From: an uncultured Bacilli bacterium
GTDB lineage: Bacteria; Bacillota_I; Bacilli_A; RF39; UBA660
Assembly: GCA_947629375.1 (NCBI GenBank)
Contig: CANRDN010000013.1
Coordinates: 1-54,035, forward strand
DNA: 54,035 nucleotides
Reading direction: 5' to 3'
This document shows, piece after piece, positions 32,120 to 41,652 of this stretch; the stretch's first letter is position 1, and each line of letters begins with the position of its first letter. Position numbers and translations under genes: made by a program. The notes beneath the pieces were generated by a model. It ran no database searches and had not been told where the DNA came from. It worked only from the letters and a program-made list of their open reading frames with translations.

Positions 32120-35100
32120 GTGTCATATAGCTTTTTTGAAACAGTAGCCGAATATAAATCACTTAACGTTCTGATACACCCTCGATATCGTGTAGGATCT
32201 GCTGACCCAAACCTTATGATAAAAGGTGGCAAGTTCTATGCAATATTTGACGAAGAAGACAATCGGTGGTATACTACGATAGAACAAGCAGCCATAATAA
32301 TAGACCGCGAACTTTATAAGAAAAGAGATGAACTTACATCTATCGACCAAGGATCTGTTAAAGTGTTACCAGTAAGTGACTTCTCTACTAAGTATTGGTC
32401 AACATTCCTTAGTTATGTTAACACGTTAAGCGATAACTTTAAACCTCTTGATAGAACAATTATATTTCAAGATACACCACTTAAAAGAGAATTATATTCT
32501 ACAATGTGTCTACCTTACTCCCTGAGTGATTGTGAGACACCAAACTACGAAACTCTTATCTCAACCTTGTATGAGCCAAGTGAACGAGAAAAGATTGAAT
32601 GGGCGATTGGATCTATATTTACTGGAGATTCACGATCGCTTCAAAAGTTTATCGTTTTCTATGGTGCGCCTGGAACCGGTAAATCCACTATGATAAATAT
32701 TATACAGATGCTCTTCAAAGGATACTGGGCTATATTTAATGCTAAGGATCTTGGCAACAAAAATGCTTCGTTTTCTTTAGAGACGCTTCGTGATAATCCT
32801 CTTGTTGGTATTCAACATGATGGTGATTTATCTGGTATTGAAGATAATACAAAACTAAATAGTCTCATCGCTCATGAATCGTTATCAGTAAATGAAAAGT
32901 TTAAATCAGCATATTCTATGGCGTTTGATACTTTTCTTATCATGGGCACAAATAAACCTGTCAGAATTACTGATAGCAAATCAGGAATTGTAAGACGTCT
33001 TATTGATATTTATCCAAGTGGCAAAACACTTTCTGGTTCAGAATACAACAAATGTATGACTGGAATTCAATATGAACTCGGCGGAATTGCTAAGCATTGT
33101 ATTGATGTCTTTAATAAACTCGGTAAGCGTTATTACAATAATTATATTCCAGTGCAAATGATTTCAAGTACAAACGATCTTTATAACTTTGTTGTCGATA
33201 ACGCGAATCTGTTTGACGAAAAAGACATGATTACGCTCAGCGAGGCGTGGCGTTTGTACAAAGATTGGTGTACTGACAGTAATGTTAAGTATCCGTATCA
33301 GAAGCGTATATTTAAAAACGAACTTGCCGAATACTTTGATTTCTTTTATCCGCAGAAGACGGTTAATTCTGTTAATCACAAAAATCTCTTTTTAGGATTT
33401 AGGAGAGACAAAGTAGAAGCTGACGTTATATTTGCTGATAAGGAGTCTGACACAAATGAGACCGATACCGGAAAACTGTCTTGTGAATCGGAACAACTTG
33501 AGATTCCTGATTGGCTTAAGCTTACGGAGCATAGTGTTTCTATATTTGATACACAATATCCGGATTGGCTTGCACAAGGCTGTACTGAAAACGAAACGCC
33601 ACGAGTAAAATGGGATAACTGCACGACTACGCTCAAAGATATTTCGCCGACTACTTTACATTACGTACTACCAGTTAATAACCATATAGTCTTAGACTTT
33701 GATCTCAAAGATGAAGATGGCAACAAGTCTCTTGAACTTAATCTTAAGGCTGCATCTGAATTTCCTCCAACTTATGCTGAATGTAGTAAAAGTGGACAAG
33801 GAATTCATCTGCATTATATTTACACAGGAGACCCTACCAATCTTGCTCCGATAATATCTCCAGGTATTGAAATCAAGACTTTTATCGGCAAGGCAAGTCT
33901 AAGACGAAAACTTTCACTATGTAACGACCATTATATTTCAGAATTATCCAGCGGTCTCCCTTTGAAAGGAGTTAGTAAAGTGGTAAACTGGGATGGAATC
34001 AAAAGCGAAAGACAACTTCGCACTATGATTACAAAGAACCTAAACAAGAAGTATCATGCTGACACAAGAAGTTCTATGGATTACATCAAACATATTTTAG
34101 ACACAGCTTATGATACTGGTCTATCTTACGATGTAAGCGATATGAGACAGGCTGTTCTGACGTTTGCGATGCATTCAACGAATCAGTCGAAGTATTGTGT
34201 GAACTTGATAGATGAGATCAAATGGAAGAGTGATTCTCCAAATGACTATGTTCCGGTTGAGAATACTGATGAGAAAGAATTTATATTTTACGATGTTGAA
34301 GTATTTCCTAATCTGTTTGTAGTTTGCTACAAAAGACGAGGAACTGACAAACCTGTAAGAGCTCTTATCAATCCCACATCTGAGGATATTGAGACTCTTT
34401 GTAAATTTAATCTCATTGGATTCAACAACCGGAATTACGATAATCATATTTTGTACGCTCGTATGATGGGTTATACGAACAAGCAATTATATTCTCTTAG
34501 CCAGAAGATCATAAATGGTGATTCTGGAAAGTTTGCTGAAGCGTATAATCTTTCTTATGCGGATATTTATGATTATGCGGCTAAAAGGCAAAGTCTTAAG
34601 AAATGGGAAATCGAACTTAAGATTCATCACCTTGAATTGGGTCTTGAATGGGATAAACCTGTTCCTGAAAAGTTATGGGATAAAGTTGCTGAATATTGTA
34701 AGAACGACGTTATTAGCACTGAAGCAGTATTTGAAGCAACAATCGCTGACTTTGATGCAAGATGTATTCTCGTTGAACTTGCCAATATATTTGCAGACAG
34801 AATTGTCAGTGTTGTAAACGACAGCACTAACACTCTTACTGCAAGAATTATATTTGGAAACGAGAGACATCCATCTTCTGAATTTATATACACAGATCTT
34901 AGTGAGGAATTTCCGGGCTACAAATTTGAGAACGGTGTGAGCACTTATAACGGAGAGGTCATAAACGAGGGAGGATATGTGTGTGCGGACCCAGGTATGT
35001 ATTATGGGCTTGAAACTCTTGATATTGCCGGTATGCATGCATCATCAGCTTTTGCATTGAACATATTTGGAGACAGGTATACAAATCAGTACAAACTCTT

Positions 35101-36115
35101 GTATGATCTCCGTATATTTATAAAACATAAAGACATAGAAGGAGCTAAGAGGTTGTTTGATGGTAAACTCGACGCTTTTCTCGATGATCCGTCAAAACTT
35201 AAACCTTTGAGCAAAGCACTGAAACTCGCAATCAATAGAGTTTACGGTCAGACCTTTACGTCTTATGACAACCCGTTTAAAGATCCGAGAAACGTAGATA
35301 ACATTATTGCGAAACGTGGTGCGCTGTTTATGGCAAGTCTTAAACACGAACTCGAGATGAAGAATGTTCATATTATTCACATCAAGACCGACTCGATAAA
35401 GTGTGAGCATATGACTCCTGATATTCGTGAGTTCATAATTGACTACGGTAAGAAATACGGTTACACGTTTGAGACTGAGCATATATTTGATCAGTTTTGT
35501 TTAGTAAACGACGCCGTATATATTGCTAAGACAGCGTCAAACGATCCTGAGATGCCGAATCAATGGACAGCCACGGGTACTCAATTTGCAGTCCCCTATG
35601 TTTTCAAAACGCTATTCTCTGGTGAGGAAATAGAATTCGAAGATCTTTGCGAAACCAAATCGGTAAGTAAAGGAAGTATATATTTGGACATGAACGAGAA
35701 CCTTGAGGATGTTATATTTTATGAAGACATCAAAGAATATCGTAAAGAAGATCCAAATAAACTTACAAAGAAGGCACTTAGTATCGTTAAGGAATATTCT
35801 GAAATGACAGACGAAGAACTTGATGAGAAGATAGCCAAAGGACATAATTATAAATTCGTTGGACGAGTTTCTTCGTTCTGTCCAATAAAGTCAGGGTGTG
35901 GTGGCGGCGTACTTTATCGCTATGATAACGGTAAATATTCTGCTGTTACAGGAACGAAAGGTTACAGATGGCTTGAAGCTGAAGAAGCTCGAAATTATCC
36001 AAACATATTTGACATAATAGATTATTCATATTACGACACCCTTGTCCAAAAGGCAGCGGAAACTATCAACAAGTTCGGTGATTTTGACGATTTCGTTGAA
36101 GATTTGCCGTTCTAA
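32120..36115 (+). CDS. Replication polyprotein: SF3 helicase, primase-polymerase, exonuclease and DNA polymerase
   Basis: A 1331-aa protein with GTG start (AAAGGAG 9 nt upstream). Domain order as I read it: (1) about 100-430, SF3/D5-like helicase with Walker A GAPGTGKST (Lys188), QHDGDLS and FLIMGTNKP; (2) about 470-620, archaeo-eukaryotic primase-like (AEP) with VLDFDLKD (Asp526, Asp528), SGQGIHLHY (His563) and IEIKTFIG; (3) about 720-880, DEDD 3'-5' exonuclease with FYDVEVFPN (Asp725, Glu727), FNNRNYDNH and YCKNDV; (4) about 960-1215, family-B-like polymerase with LDIAGMHASS (Asp968), LKLAINRVYGQT and IKTDSIK (Asp1091). One chain thus holds unwinding, priming, synthesis and proofreading. 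Helicase-first order is unusual; primpol-helicase proteins normally run the other way. Confidence 0.85.
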   Translation: MSYSFFETVAEYKSLNVLIHPRYRVGSADPNLMIKGGKFYAIFDEEDNRWYTTIEQAAIIIDRELYKKRDELTSIDQGSVKVLPVSDFSTKYWSTFLSYVNTLSDNFKPLDRTIIFQDTPLKRELYSTMCLPYSLSDCETPNYETLISTLYEPSEREKIEWAIGSIFTGDSRSLQKFIVFYGAPGTGKSTMINIIQMLFKGYWAIFNAKDLGNKNASFSLETLRDNPLVGIQHDGDLSGIEDNTKLNSLIAHESLSVNEKFKSAYSMAFDTFLIMGTNKPVRITDSKSGIVRRLIDIYPSGKTLSGSEYNKCMTGIQYELGGIAKHCIDVFNKLGKRYYNNYIPVQMISSTNDLYNFVVDNANLFDEKDMITLSEAWRLYKDWCTDSNVKYPYQKRIFKNELAEYFDFFYPQKTVNSVNHKNLFLGFRRDKVEADVIFADKESDTNETDTGKLSCESEQLEIPDWLKLTEHSVSIFDTQYPDWLAQGCTENETPRVKWDNCTTTLKDISPTTLHYVLPVNNHIVLDFDLKDEDGNKSLELNLKAASEFPPTYAECSKSGQGIHLHYIYTGDPTNLAPIISPGIEIKTFIGKASLRRKLSLCNDHYISELSSGLPLKGVSKVVNWDGIKSERQLRTMITKNLNKKYHADTRSSMDYIKHILDTAYDTGLSYDVSDMRQAVLTFAMHSTNQSKYCVNLIDEIKWKSDSPNDYVPVENTDEKEFIFYDVEVFPNLFVVCYKRRGTDKPVRALINPTSEDIETLCKFNLIGFNNRNYDNHILYARMMGYTNKQLYSLSQKIINGDSGKFAEAYNLSYADIYDYAAKRQSLKKWEIELKIHHLELGLEWDKPVPEKLWDKVAEYCKNDVISTEAVFEATIADFDARCILVELANIFADRIVSVVNDSTNTLTARIIFGNERHPSSEFIYTDLSEEFPGYKFENGVSTYNGEVINEGGYVCADPGMYYGLETLDIAGMHASSAFALNIFGDRYTNQYKLLYDLRIFIKHKDIEGAKRLFDGKLDAFLDDPSKLKPLSKALKLAINRVYGQTFTSYDNPFKDPRNVDNIIAKRGALFMASLKHELEMKNVHIIHIKTDSIKCEHMTPDIREFIIDYGKKYGYTFETEHIFDQFCLVNDAVYIAKTASNDPEMPNQWTATGTQFAVPYVFKTLFSGEEIEFEDLCETKSVSKGSIYLDMNENLEDVIFYEDIKEYRKEDPNKLTKKALSIVKEYSEMTDEELDEKIAKGHNYKFVGRVSSFCPIKSGCGGGVLYRYDNGKYSAVTGTKGYRWLEAEEARNYPNIFDIIDYSYYDTLVQKAAETINKFGDFDDFVEDLPF

Positions 36116-36144
36116 TAAAATTATATTTAAGGAGGAAGTTCATT

Positions 36145-36606
36145 ATGAACAATCAGAATGCACAGAACATTATCGTAAAGGATGCCGACATCAGGTGGTT
36201 TAACTTCTCAGGAAGAAGCGGACAGTACAACCCTGCAGGCAAGAGAACATTCGCTCTGTTTATTGGTGAGGATCTCGCAGAAGAGCTCCTTGCTGATGGA
36301 TGGAACGTACGTAAGAGAGAACGTGAGGGCTCAGACGTTGTCGAATATTACCTTAACGTAGAGGTTAATTTCGACTACTACAAACCTCCGATCGTTAAAC
36401 TTATACAGGGCAAGAGAGGAATGGTTCTCGATGAGAGCAATATCAAACTTCTCGATACTGTCTCATTCGTAAGAGCTGACGTTGTTATTCGTCCTCGTTA
36501 CTGGGAAGTAAACGGAAAACAGGGTATCAAGGCTTATTTACACACACTCCGCTTCGAAGCTGAAGAAGACTACTTTGCTGACGAAGACGAAGACATTATA
36601 TTCTAA
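36145..36606 (+). CDS. Single-strand DNA-binding-like protein
   Basis: A 153-aa protein: ADIRWFNFSGRSGQYNPAGK, EELLADGWNVRK, KLLDTVSFVRADVVIRPRYW, and an acidic C-terminal tail DYFADEDEDIIF. This is the pattern of the small SSB-like proteins found beside polymerase genes in Firmicutes phages. The acidic tail would contact replication partners, as in other SSBs. Strong AAGGAGG site, 30 bp after the polymerase. Confidence 0.78.
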   Translation: MNNQNAQNIIVKDADIRWFNFSGRSGQYNPAGKRTFALFIGEDLAEELLADGWNVRKREREGSDVVEYYLNVEVNFDYYKPPIVKLIQGKRGMVLDESNIKLLDTVSFVRADVVIRPRYWEVNGKQGIKAYLHTLRFEAEEDYFADEDEDIIF

Positions 36607-36608
36607 TC

Positions 36609-37832
36609 ATGGGAAAGTTGTCGTTGAGTAGAATATACGGGCGACAGCAACAATTGTTTGATTATCAGACAAAGGCTTTATCCGAACTCAAATCCGGTTC
36701 TATTCTTTGCGGTAGGACCGGTTCGGGTAAATCCCTTACTGCTATCGCTTGGTATTTTATAAATAATGCCGATATTTCAGAACCAAGAGATTTATATATT
36801 ATAACAACTGCTAAAAAGCGTGATGACTTTGAATGGGATAAAGAACTCAGATTTTTCTTTTTATCGAGAAACAAAGATGAATCATGCTTGAAAGTGAATA
36901 TATTTGTGGACTCTTGGAACAATCTGAAGAAATACAAAGAAGTAAAAAACGCCGTGTTTATATTTGACGAACAAAGACTCGTCGGTTATGGAGCTTGGAC
37001 TAAAGCTTTTCTTTATATTTCAAAACACAATGACTGGATTCTTCTTACAGCAACACCTGGTGACACGTGGATAGAATATATGCCCGTTATGATTGCAAAT
37101 GGGTATTACAGAAATAAGACTGATTTTGAAATGCAACATGTCGTGTATAATCGCTTTGCTAAATATCCTATGATTGACAAATACGTAAATGTTAAGAAAC
37201 TCGAAGCAATTAGAGATTATATTTTGGTAGTAATGGATTACAAACATGAAGTACACACGAATTATATTTACATTACGACAACTTATGACAAAGATCAATA
37301 TAAACGAGTTTCTGTAGACAGATGGAATATTTACGATGACGAACCAATTCTGAATGCTAGTCAATATTGCTATATTTTACGAAAGATTTGTAATTCTGAT
37401 AAATCTCGTATAAAAGCAATTAAGAAAGAATTCGCAAATCATAAGAAAGTGATTATATTTTACAACTTCACTTATGAACTCGATATTTTACGTGAATGGT
37501 GCGAAGAAGACAAAATTCCGTATGGTGAATGGAATGGACATAAACATACGAGTATTCCTAAAACTGATACTTGGCTATATTTTGTTCAATACAACGCTGG
37601 AAGTGAAGGTTGGAACTGTATCGAGACTGATACTATATTTTTCTATAGCCAATCATATTCTTACAAGCAAATGACTCAGGCTGCTGGAAGAATAGATCGA
37701 GTTAATACTCCGTTTACTGATTTGAAGTATTATATTTTCATGACCGACAGTTACATAGATAAAGCGGTTAGTCGATGTCTTAAATCAAAGAGAAAATTTA
37801 ACGAAACTATATTTATGGAAGGAGGTCAGTAA
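36609..37832 (+). CDS. SF2 (DEAD/SNF2-like) helicase
   Basis: A 407-aa protein with Walker A GRTGSGKS (34-41), a FIFDEQR motif II, LLTATPGD motif III, and NAGSEGWNCIETD with QMTQAAGRIDR as motifs V and VI. It is short for the family. It starts only 2 bp after the SSB-like stop and has no visible ribosome site, so it is probably made by translation coupling. Role: replication fork or recombination helicase. Confidence 0.85.
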   Translation: MGKLSLSRIYGRQQQLFDYQTKALSELKSGSILCGRTGSGKSLTAIAWYFINNADISEPRDLYIITTAKKRDDFEWDKELRFFFLSRNKDESCLKVNIFVDSWNNLKKYKEVKNAVFIFDEQRLVGYGAWTKAFLYISKHNDWILLTATPGDTWIEYMPVMIANGYYRNKTDFEMQHVVYNRFAKYPMIDKYVNVKKLEAIRDYILVVMDYKHEVHTNYIYITTTYDKDQYKRVSVDRWNIYDDEPILNASQYCYILRKICNSDKSRIKAIKKEFANHKKVIIFYNFTYELDILREWCEEDKIPYGEWNGHKHTSIPKTDTWLYFVQYNAGSEGWNCIETDTIFFYSQSYSYKQMTQAAGRIDRVNTPFTDLKYYIFMTDSYIDKAVSRCLKSKRKFNETIFMEGGQ

Positions 37833-38027
37833 ATGGAAGAACAGAAGCGTAAACGCGGTAGACCTGTTGAACACAACAAAGTTCTTTGTCTTACAAATGG
37901 TGAAGTATATTCTAGTTGTACAGATGCAGCAAAGAAACTCAACTGTTATAGAGAAAAAGTATACGCTGTTGCTACTGGTATTCAGCGAACACATCATGGA
38001 CTTAAATTTAGATTTCTTGATGATTAA
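37833..38027 (+). CDS. AT-hook plus NUMOD1-like DNA-binding protein
   Basis: A 64-aa protein. KRKRGRPVEH is an AT-hook core (RGRP), and the remainder, VYSSCTDAAKKLNCYREKVY with HGLKFRF, matches the small NUMOD1-type helix-turn-helix found in homing endonucleases. There is no nuclease domain. It may bind AT-rich DNA such as the origin 6 kb upstream. Ribosome site GGAAGGAGG. Confidence 0.72.
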   Translation: MEEQKRKRGRPVEHNKVLCLTNGEVYSSCTDAAKKLNCYREKVYAVATGIQRTHHGLKFRFLDD

Positions 38028-38042
38028 TTTATATTTTGTTAC

Positions 38043-38070
38043 TCGAAAAAAACACGGTATATAGTAGAGA
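38043..38070 (+). promoter_or_regulatory. Promoter-like element 13, outside the accessory region
   Basis: TCGAAAAAAACACGGTATATAGTAGAGA, most like element 1, with TATAGT as a -10-like box. It is followed two bases later by a strong terminator, so a transcript started here would end almost at once unless antiterminated. Confidence 0.55.
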
Positions 38071-38071
38071 G

Positions 38072-38094
38072 AGGGACTGTGTGCGTCCCTTTTT
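38072..38094 (+). terminator. Strong terminator / attenuator before the nuclease genes
   Basis: AGGGAC (38072-38077) pairs with GTCCCT (38085-38090) around TGTGTGC, followed by TTTTT: a textbook terminator. It lies between a promoter-like element and the gene at 38136. Confidence 0.9.
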
Positions 38095-38135
38095 AAACGC
38101 GCACTTTATATTTTTCATCGAAAGGAGAATAACCG

Positions 38136-38429
38136 ATGAATGAAAACGGATTTCAAAGATTATTAAAACGGGAAATTAGAGAGAGGCTTCCCGGCGCTAT
38201 AATCATGAAAGCAGATCCCAACGATATTCAAGGCATACCCGATCTTTTAGTTTTATATAACGACAGATGGGCTGCTCTTGAATGCAAAAAGACCTCCTCT
38301 GCTTCAAAGAGACCGAACCAAGACTTTTATGTTCACAAGATGAACGAAATGTCATTCGCTCGGTTTATATTTCCAGAGAACAAGGAGGTTGTCCTAGATG
38401 CAATGGAACAATCACTCACGACTCGTTAA
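38136..38429 (+). CDS. VRR-NUC nuclease
   Basis: A 97-aa protein: KADPNDIQGIPDLLVLYNDRW and ALECKKTSSA supply the PD...ExK-type active site (Asp in IPDLL, Glu-Cys-Lys) of the VRR-NUC family of small phage nucleases, which cut branched DNA or flaps. Ribosome site GAAAGGAG. The next gene begins inside its last 32 bases. Confidence 0.85.
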   Translation: MNENGFQRLLKREIRERLPGAIIMKADPNDIQGIPDLLVLYNDRWAALECKKTSSASKRPNQDFYVHKMNEMSFARFIFPENKEVVLDAMEQSLTTR

Positions 38430-38955
38430 CGCGCATGCTTTTCTTGGTGCTAGTAAGTATCAATGGCTTAACTATGACGAAGAAAAGCTAAAACAAGTAT
38501 ATTTGAACGCAATGGCTGTACAGCGAGGAACGGAATTACACGCATTCGCAGCTAAAGCAATCAAACTTGGTGTTACGCTTCCTGAAGAACCTAAGACGAC
38601 TTTAGGAATGCACGTAAACGACGCTATTAGATTTGATATGGATCCTGAAGTTGTTTTATATTTTTCAGACAACTGTTTTGGGACTGCTGATGCTATTTGC
38701 TTCAGAAACGATACTCTCAGAATTCACGATTTGAAAACTGGTATAACTCCTGCTCATATTGAACAGCTTAAAATTTATGCTGCCTTGTTCTGTTTAGAGT
38801 ATAGCGTATATCCAAACGATATTTGTACAGTTCTTCGCATTTATCAGAACGTAGACGTAAAAGAAGAAATAGCAAATCCAAGCGATATTTATGATATCAT
38901 GACAAAAATCCGCGATTATGACCATTTAATTAATATTTTGAAGAAAGGGGTGTAA
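38398..38955 (+). CDS. RecB/Cas4-like PD-(D/E)XK nuclease
   Basis: A 185-aa protein: GTELHAFAAKAIKLG, FGTADAICF, LRIHDLKTG (the D-LKTG motif with catalytic Asp and Lys) and QLKIYAALFCLEY (the QxxxY motif). These mark the RecB/Cas4-type exonuclease fold. There are no iron-sulfur cysteines of the Cas4 type. Probably processes DNA ends in replication or recombination. Confidence 0.83.
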   Translation: MQWNNHSRLVNAHAFLGASKYQWLNYDEEKLKQVYLNAMAVQRGTELHAFAAKAIKLGVTLPEEPKTTLGMHVNDAIRFDMDPEVVLYFSDNCFGTADAICFRNDTLRIHDLKTGITPAHIEQLKIYAALFCLEYSVYPNDICTVLRIYQNVDVKEEIANPSDIYDIMTKIRDYDHLINILKKGV

Positions 38956-38958
38956 GCC

Positions 38959-41637
38959 ATGGGTTACGAAGATGATATTTTGGTTCATTATGGCACACCA
39001 AGGCATTCTGGACGATACCCTTGGGGCTCTGGTAAGAATCCACAGCGTAGTCGTGATTTCTTACAGCGTGTTCGTGATATGAAAAAGACCATGAGTGAGA
39101 CTGAAGTCGCAAGTGCTCTTGGGATGAATACAACACAGCTTAGAGCCAAGATAAGTTCGGAAAAACAGAACCTTATGAAACAAAATATGGCTATGGCTTA
39201 TCGTTTACGCGATAAAGGAGTCTCCCTTTCTGAAATATCACGTAGATTAGGCGTTCCTGTAACAACTGTAAGTTCATATTTTGATGAGTCTCGTAAAAGA
39301 GCCGATCAGGTTGAACAAAGTGTTGCTGACGTACTCAAAGAACAGCTTAAAGATAAGCCGTATTTGAATACAACAAAAGGCGCTAATTTATATTTGGGAA
39401 TTAGCGAGACAAAACTCAAAAACGCCCTTGCAAACCTGAAAGAAGAAGGATATTCTGTAAACGAAGTTGATATTGAACAGCTCGGTGTTGCTGGAACTCA
39501 ATACACAAAACTTCGTATCCTTTCTCCTCCTGGTACTTCAAGAAAAGATGCTTATGAGCATAGATTCGATATTCAGCCTGTTGATGGAGTTATATTTAAA
39601 GGCAACGGCTTTGATGGTGTAACAAGAGCTGGTGGTCCTCCAGCACAACTTGATGGCAAACGAGTAGCCATAAGATATTCTGATGACCCAGGTCTGATTA
39701 AAGGATCTGATAAAGACGGAATTATTGAAATTCGGCGAGGAGTTGCTGATCTTGATCTTGGTGATGCTCATTACGCTCAGGTAAGAATTGCTATAGACGG
39801 CAAATATTATGCAAAAGGCATGGCTGTATATTCTGATGACTTACCAGACGGTTGCGATATTTTAGTAAATTCTAATAAACCGTCTGGAACACCAAGAGAA
39901 AAAGTGCTTAAAGCGTTAAAGACAGAAAATCCTGATAATCCATTTGGAACAACATATTTTAGAAAGACTTATGTTGATCCTGAGACTGGTGAAAAGAAGA
40001 TCTCCGCTCTTAACACTGTTAACGAAGAAGGAGATTGGGCGAATTGGAGTCGTACCTTGGCTTCACAGGAACTTTCTAAGCAATCTGTTGGTCTTGCAAA
40101 ACAGCAACTTAAAATTGCTCAGGATTTGAAAATGGATCAGTTCAACGATATTATGTCCATTACAAACCCCACTGTAAGAAAACAACAGCTTTTATCTTTC
40201 GCTGATGAATGTGATGCTGCCGCTGTTCATTTGAAGGCAGCCGCAATGCCTAGACAAGCCAATGCTGTTATTTTACCGTTTCCGAATATGAAGGAAGACG
40301 AGATTTATGCTCCACGTCTTGAGAATGGTGATAGTGTTATACTAATTCGGCACCCGCATGCTGGAACTTTTGAAATACCCCGTCTTACTGTAAATAACAA
40401 CAACGCAGAAGCAAAGAAAACAATGGGCTCTGGTTCAAGAGATGCTGTTGGTATAAACCCACAAGTTGCAAAACAGCTTTCTGGAGCTGACTTTGATGGT
40501 GATACCGTCCTGGTTATTCCTGATAATAAGGGTCTTTGGAAAAATGATAAAGCTATAAAAGAACTTCAAGAATTTGAGCCGAAAGAAGCTTACGCAAATC
40601 CGCCTGGAACGAAGGCTCCTTGGAAAAAGGGATCTCCAGCCGAAGGAACTGCGATGGGTGTGGTCTCAAATCTTATTACCGATATGACTTTGAAAGGTGC
40701 ACCTCCTGAAGATTTAATACCCGTCATCAAACATTCGATGGTTGTTATTGATGCAGGAAAACATAACCTTAACGTAAAACAAAGTGAAATCGACAACAAT
40801 ATAGCTTATTACAAAAAGAAATACCAGGGTTCTGCAAGAGGCGGTGCTTCAACAATTGTGTCCAGATCTAAAGGACGAGAGATTGTTGAAAAGAGAGCCA
40901 TGGGTTACGATATAGACCCTGAGACAGGCGAAAAAATATTTAGACCCGCCAAGGATCAAAAATACACATCTCGTACTGGTCAAACTATAACAAAGACACA
41001 GAAATCGACAAAAATGTATGAGGCGAAAGAAGCATATGAGTTATTATCAGATAACCCTAATGATATGGAATACGCATATGCTGATTACGCTAATTCTATG
41101 AAAGCCCTTGGTAATAAAGCTCGTAAAGAATATATTCAGACTACTGATATGGTAAGAAACCCCTCTGCTGCAAAAGCATACGCTACAGAGGTCTCCTCCA
41201 TAAAGGGTAAATTAAATACCGCCCTCAAGAACAAGCCCTATGAACAACAGGCGCAGCTCATAGCAAATAAAGAGGTAGCCCTCCAGGTACAAGCAAACCC
41301 CGATATAAAAGACAACTATGATGAGTACAAAAAACTTAAAGGTAGAAGTCTTACTGCAGCACGCGAAAGGATAGGGGCTAAAAAGGAAAATATAACCCTA
41401 TCCGAGAAAGAATGGGAGGCTATACAGGCAGGCGCTATATCAAAGACTCTTTTAGAGGAAGTTTTGCAGAATGCAGACAGTGATAACATTAAAAAGTTAG
41501 CTATGCCTAAAACAGAAAGAGGCATCTCCGATGCTAAATTAGCGTCCGCTAAGAGTCTGATCAATGCTGGTTACACGCTATCAGAAGTAGCCCAAAACTT
41601 AGGCGTTTCTGTATCAACTCTTGAAAGGAATCTTTAA
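38959..41637 (+). CDS. DFDGD-motif RNA-polymerase-like protein with virion-type N-terminal tag
   Basis: An 892-aa protein. The N-terminus VHYGTPRHSGRYPWGSG is a motif seen in phage virion proteins and recalls the HYG...WG tag of the portal-region genes. Two HTH-like segments follow (ETEVASALGMNTTQLRAKI and LSEISRRLGVPVTTVSSYF) and one closes the protein (TLSEVAQNLGVSVSTLERNL). In the middle, VILIRHPHAGTFEIPRLTV and SGADFDGDTVLVIP (DFDGD at 511-515) match the double-psi barrel and magnesium-binding loop of multisubunit and YonO/crAss-type RNA polymerases. I read it as a single-chain phage RNA polymerase, possibly carried in the virion; the second barrel is not clear to me. Confidence 0.7.
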   Translation: MGYEDDILVHYGTPRHSGRYPWGSGKNPQRSRDFLQRVRDMKKTMSETEVASALGMNTTQLRAKISSEKQNLMKQNMAMAYRLRDKGVSLSEISRRLGVPVTTVSSYFDESRKRADQVEQSVADVLKEQLKDKPYLNTTKGANLYLGISETKLKNALANLKEEGYSVNEVDIEQLGVAGTQYTKLRILSPPGTSRKDAYEHRFDIQPVDGVIFKGNGFDGVTRAGGPPAQLDGKRVAIRYSDDPGLIKGSDKDGIIEIRRGVADLDLGDAHYAQVRIAIDGKYYAKGMAVYSDDLPDGCDILVNSNKPSGTPREKVLKALKTENPDNPFGTTYFRKTYVDPETGEKKISALNTVNEEGDWANWSRTLASQELSKQSVGLAKQQLKIAQDLKMDQFNDIMSITNPTVRKQQLLSFADECDAAAVHLKAAAMPRQANAVILPFPNMKEDEIYAPRLENGDSVILIRHPHAGTFEIPRLTVNNNNAEAKKTMGSGSRDAVGINPQVAKQLSGADFDGDTVLVIPDNKGLWKNDKAIKELQEFEPKEAYANPPGTKAPWKKGSPAEGTAMGVVSNLITDMTLKGAPPEDLIPVIKHSMVVIDAGKHNLNVKQSEIDNNIAYYKKKYQGSARGGASTIVSRSKGREIVEKRAMGYDIDPETGEKIFRPAKDQKYTSRTGQTITKTQKSTKMYEAKEAYELLSDNPNDMEYAYADYANSMKALGNKARKEYIQTTDMVRNPSAAKAYATEVSSIKGKLNTALKNKPYEQQAQLIANKEVALQVQANPDIKDNYDEYKKLKGRSLTAARERIGAKKENITLSEKEWEAIQAGAISKTLLEEVLQNADSDNIKKLAMPKTERGISDAKLASAKSLINAGYTLSEVAQNLGVSVSTLERNL

Positions 41638-41652
41638 AGGTGGTGAATCGTA

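Noticed and set aside
38398..38955. Cas4
   Set aside because: The RecB-like core is present but the iron-sulfur cysteine set is not, and no other Cas gene occurs.
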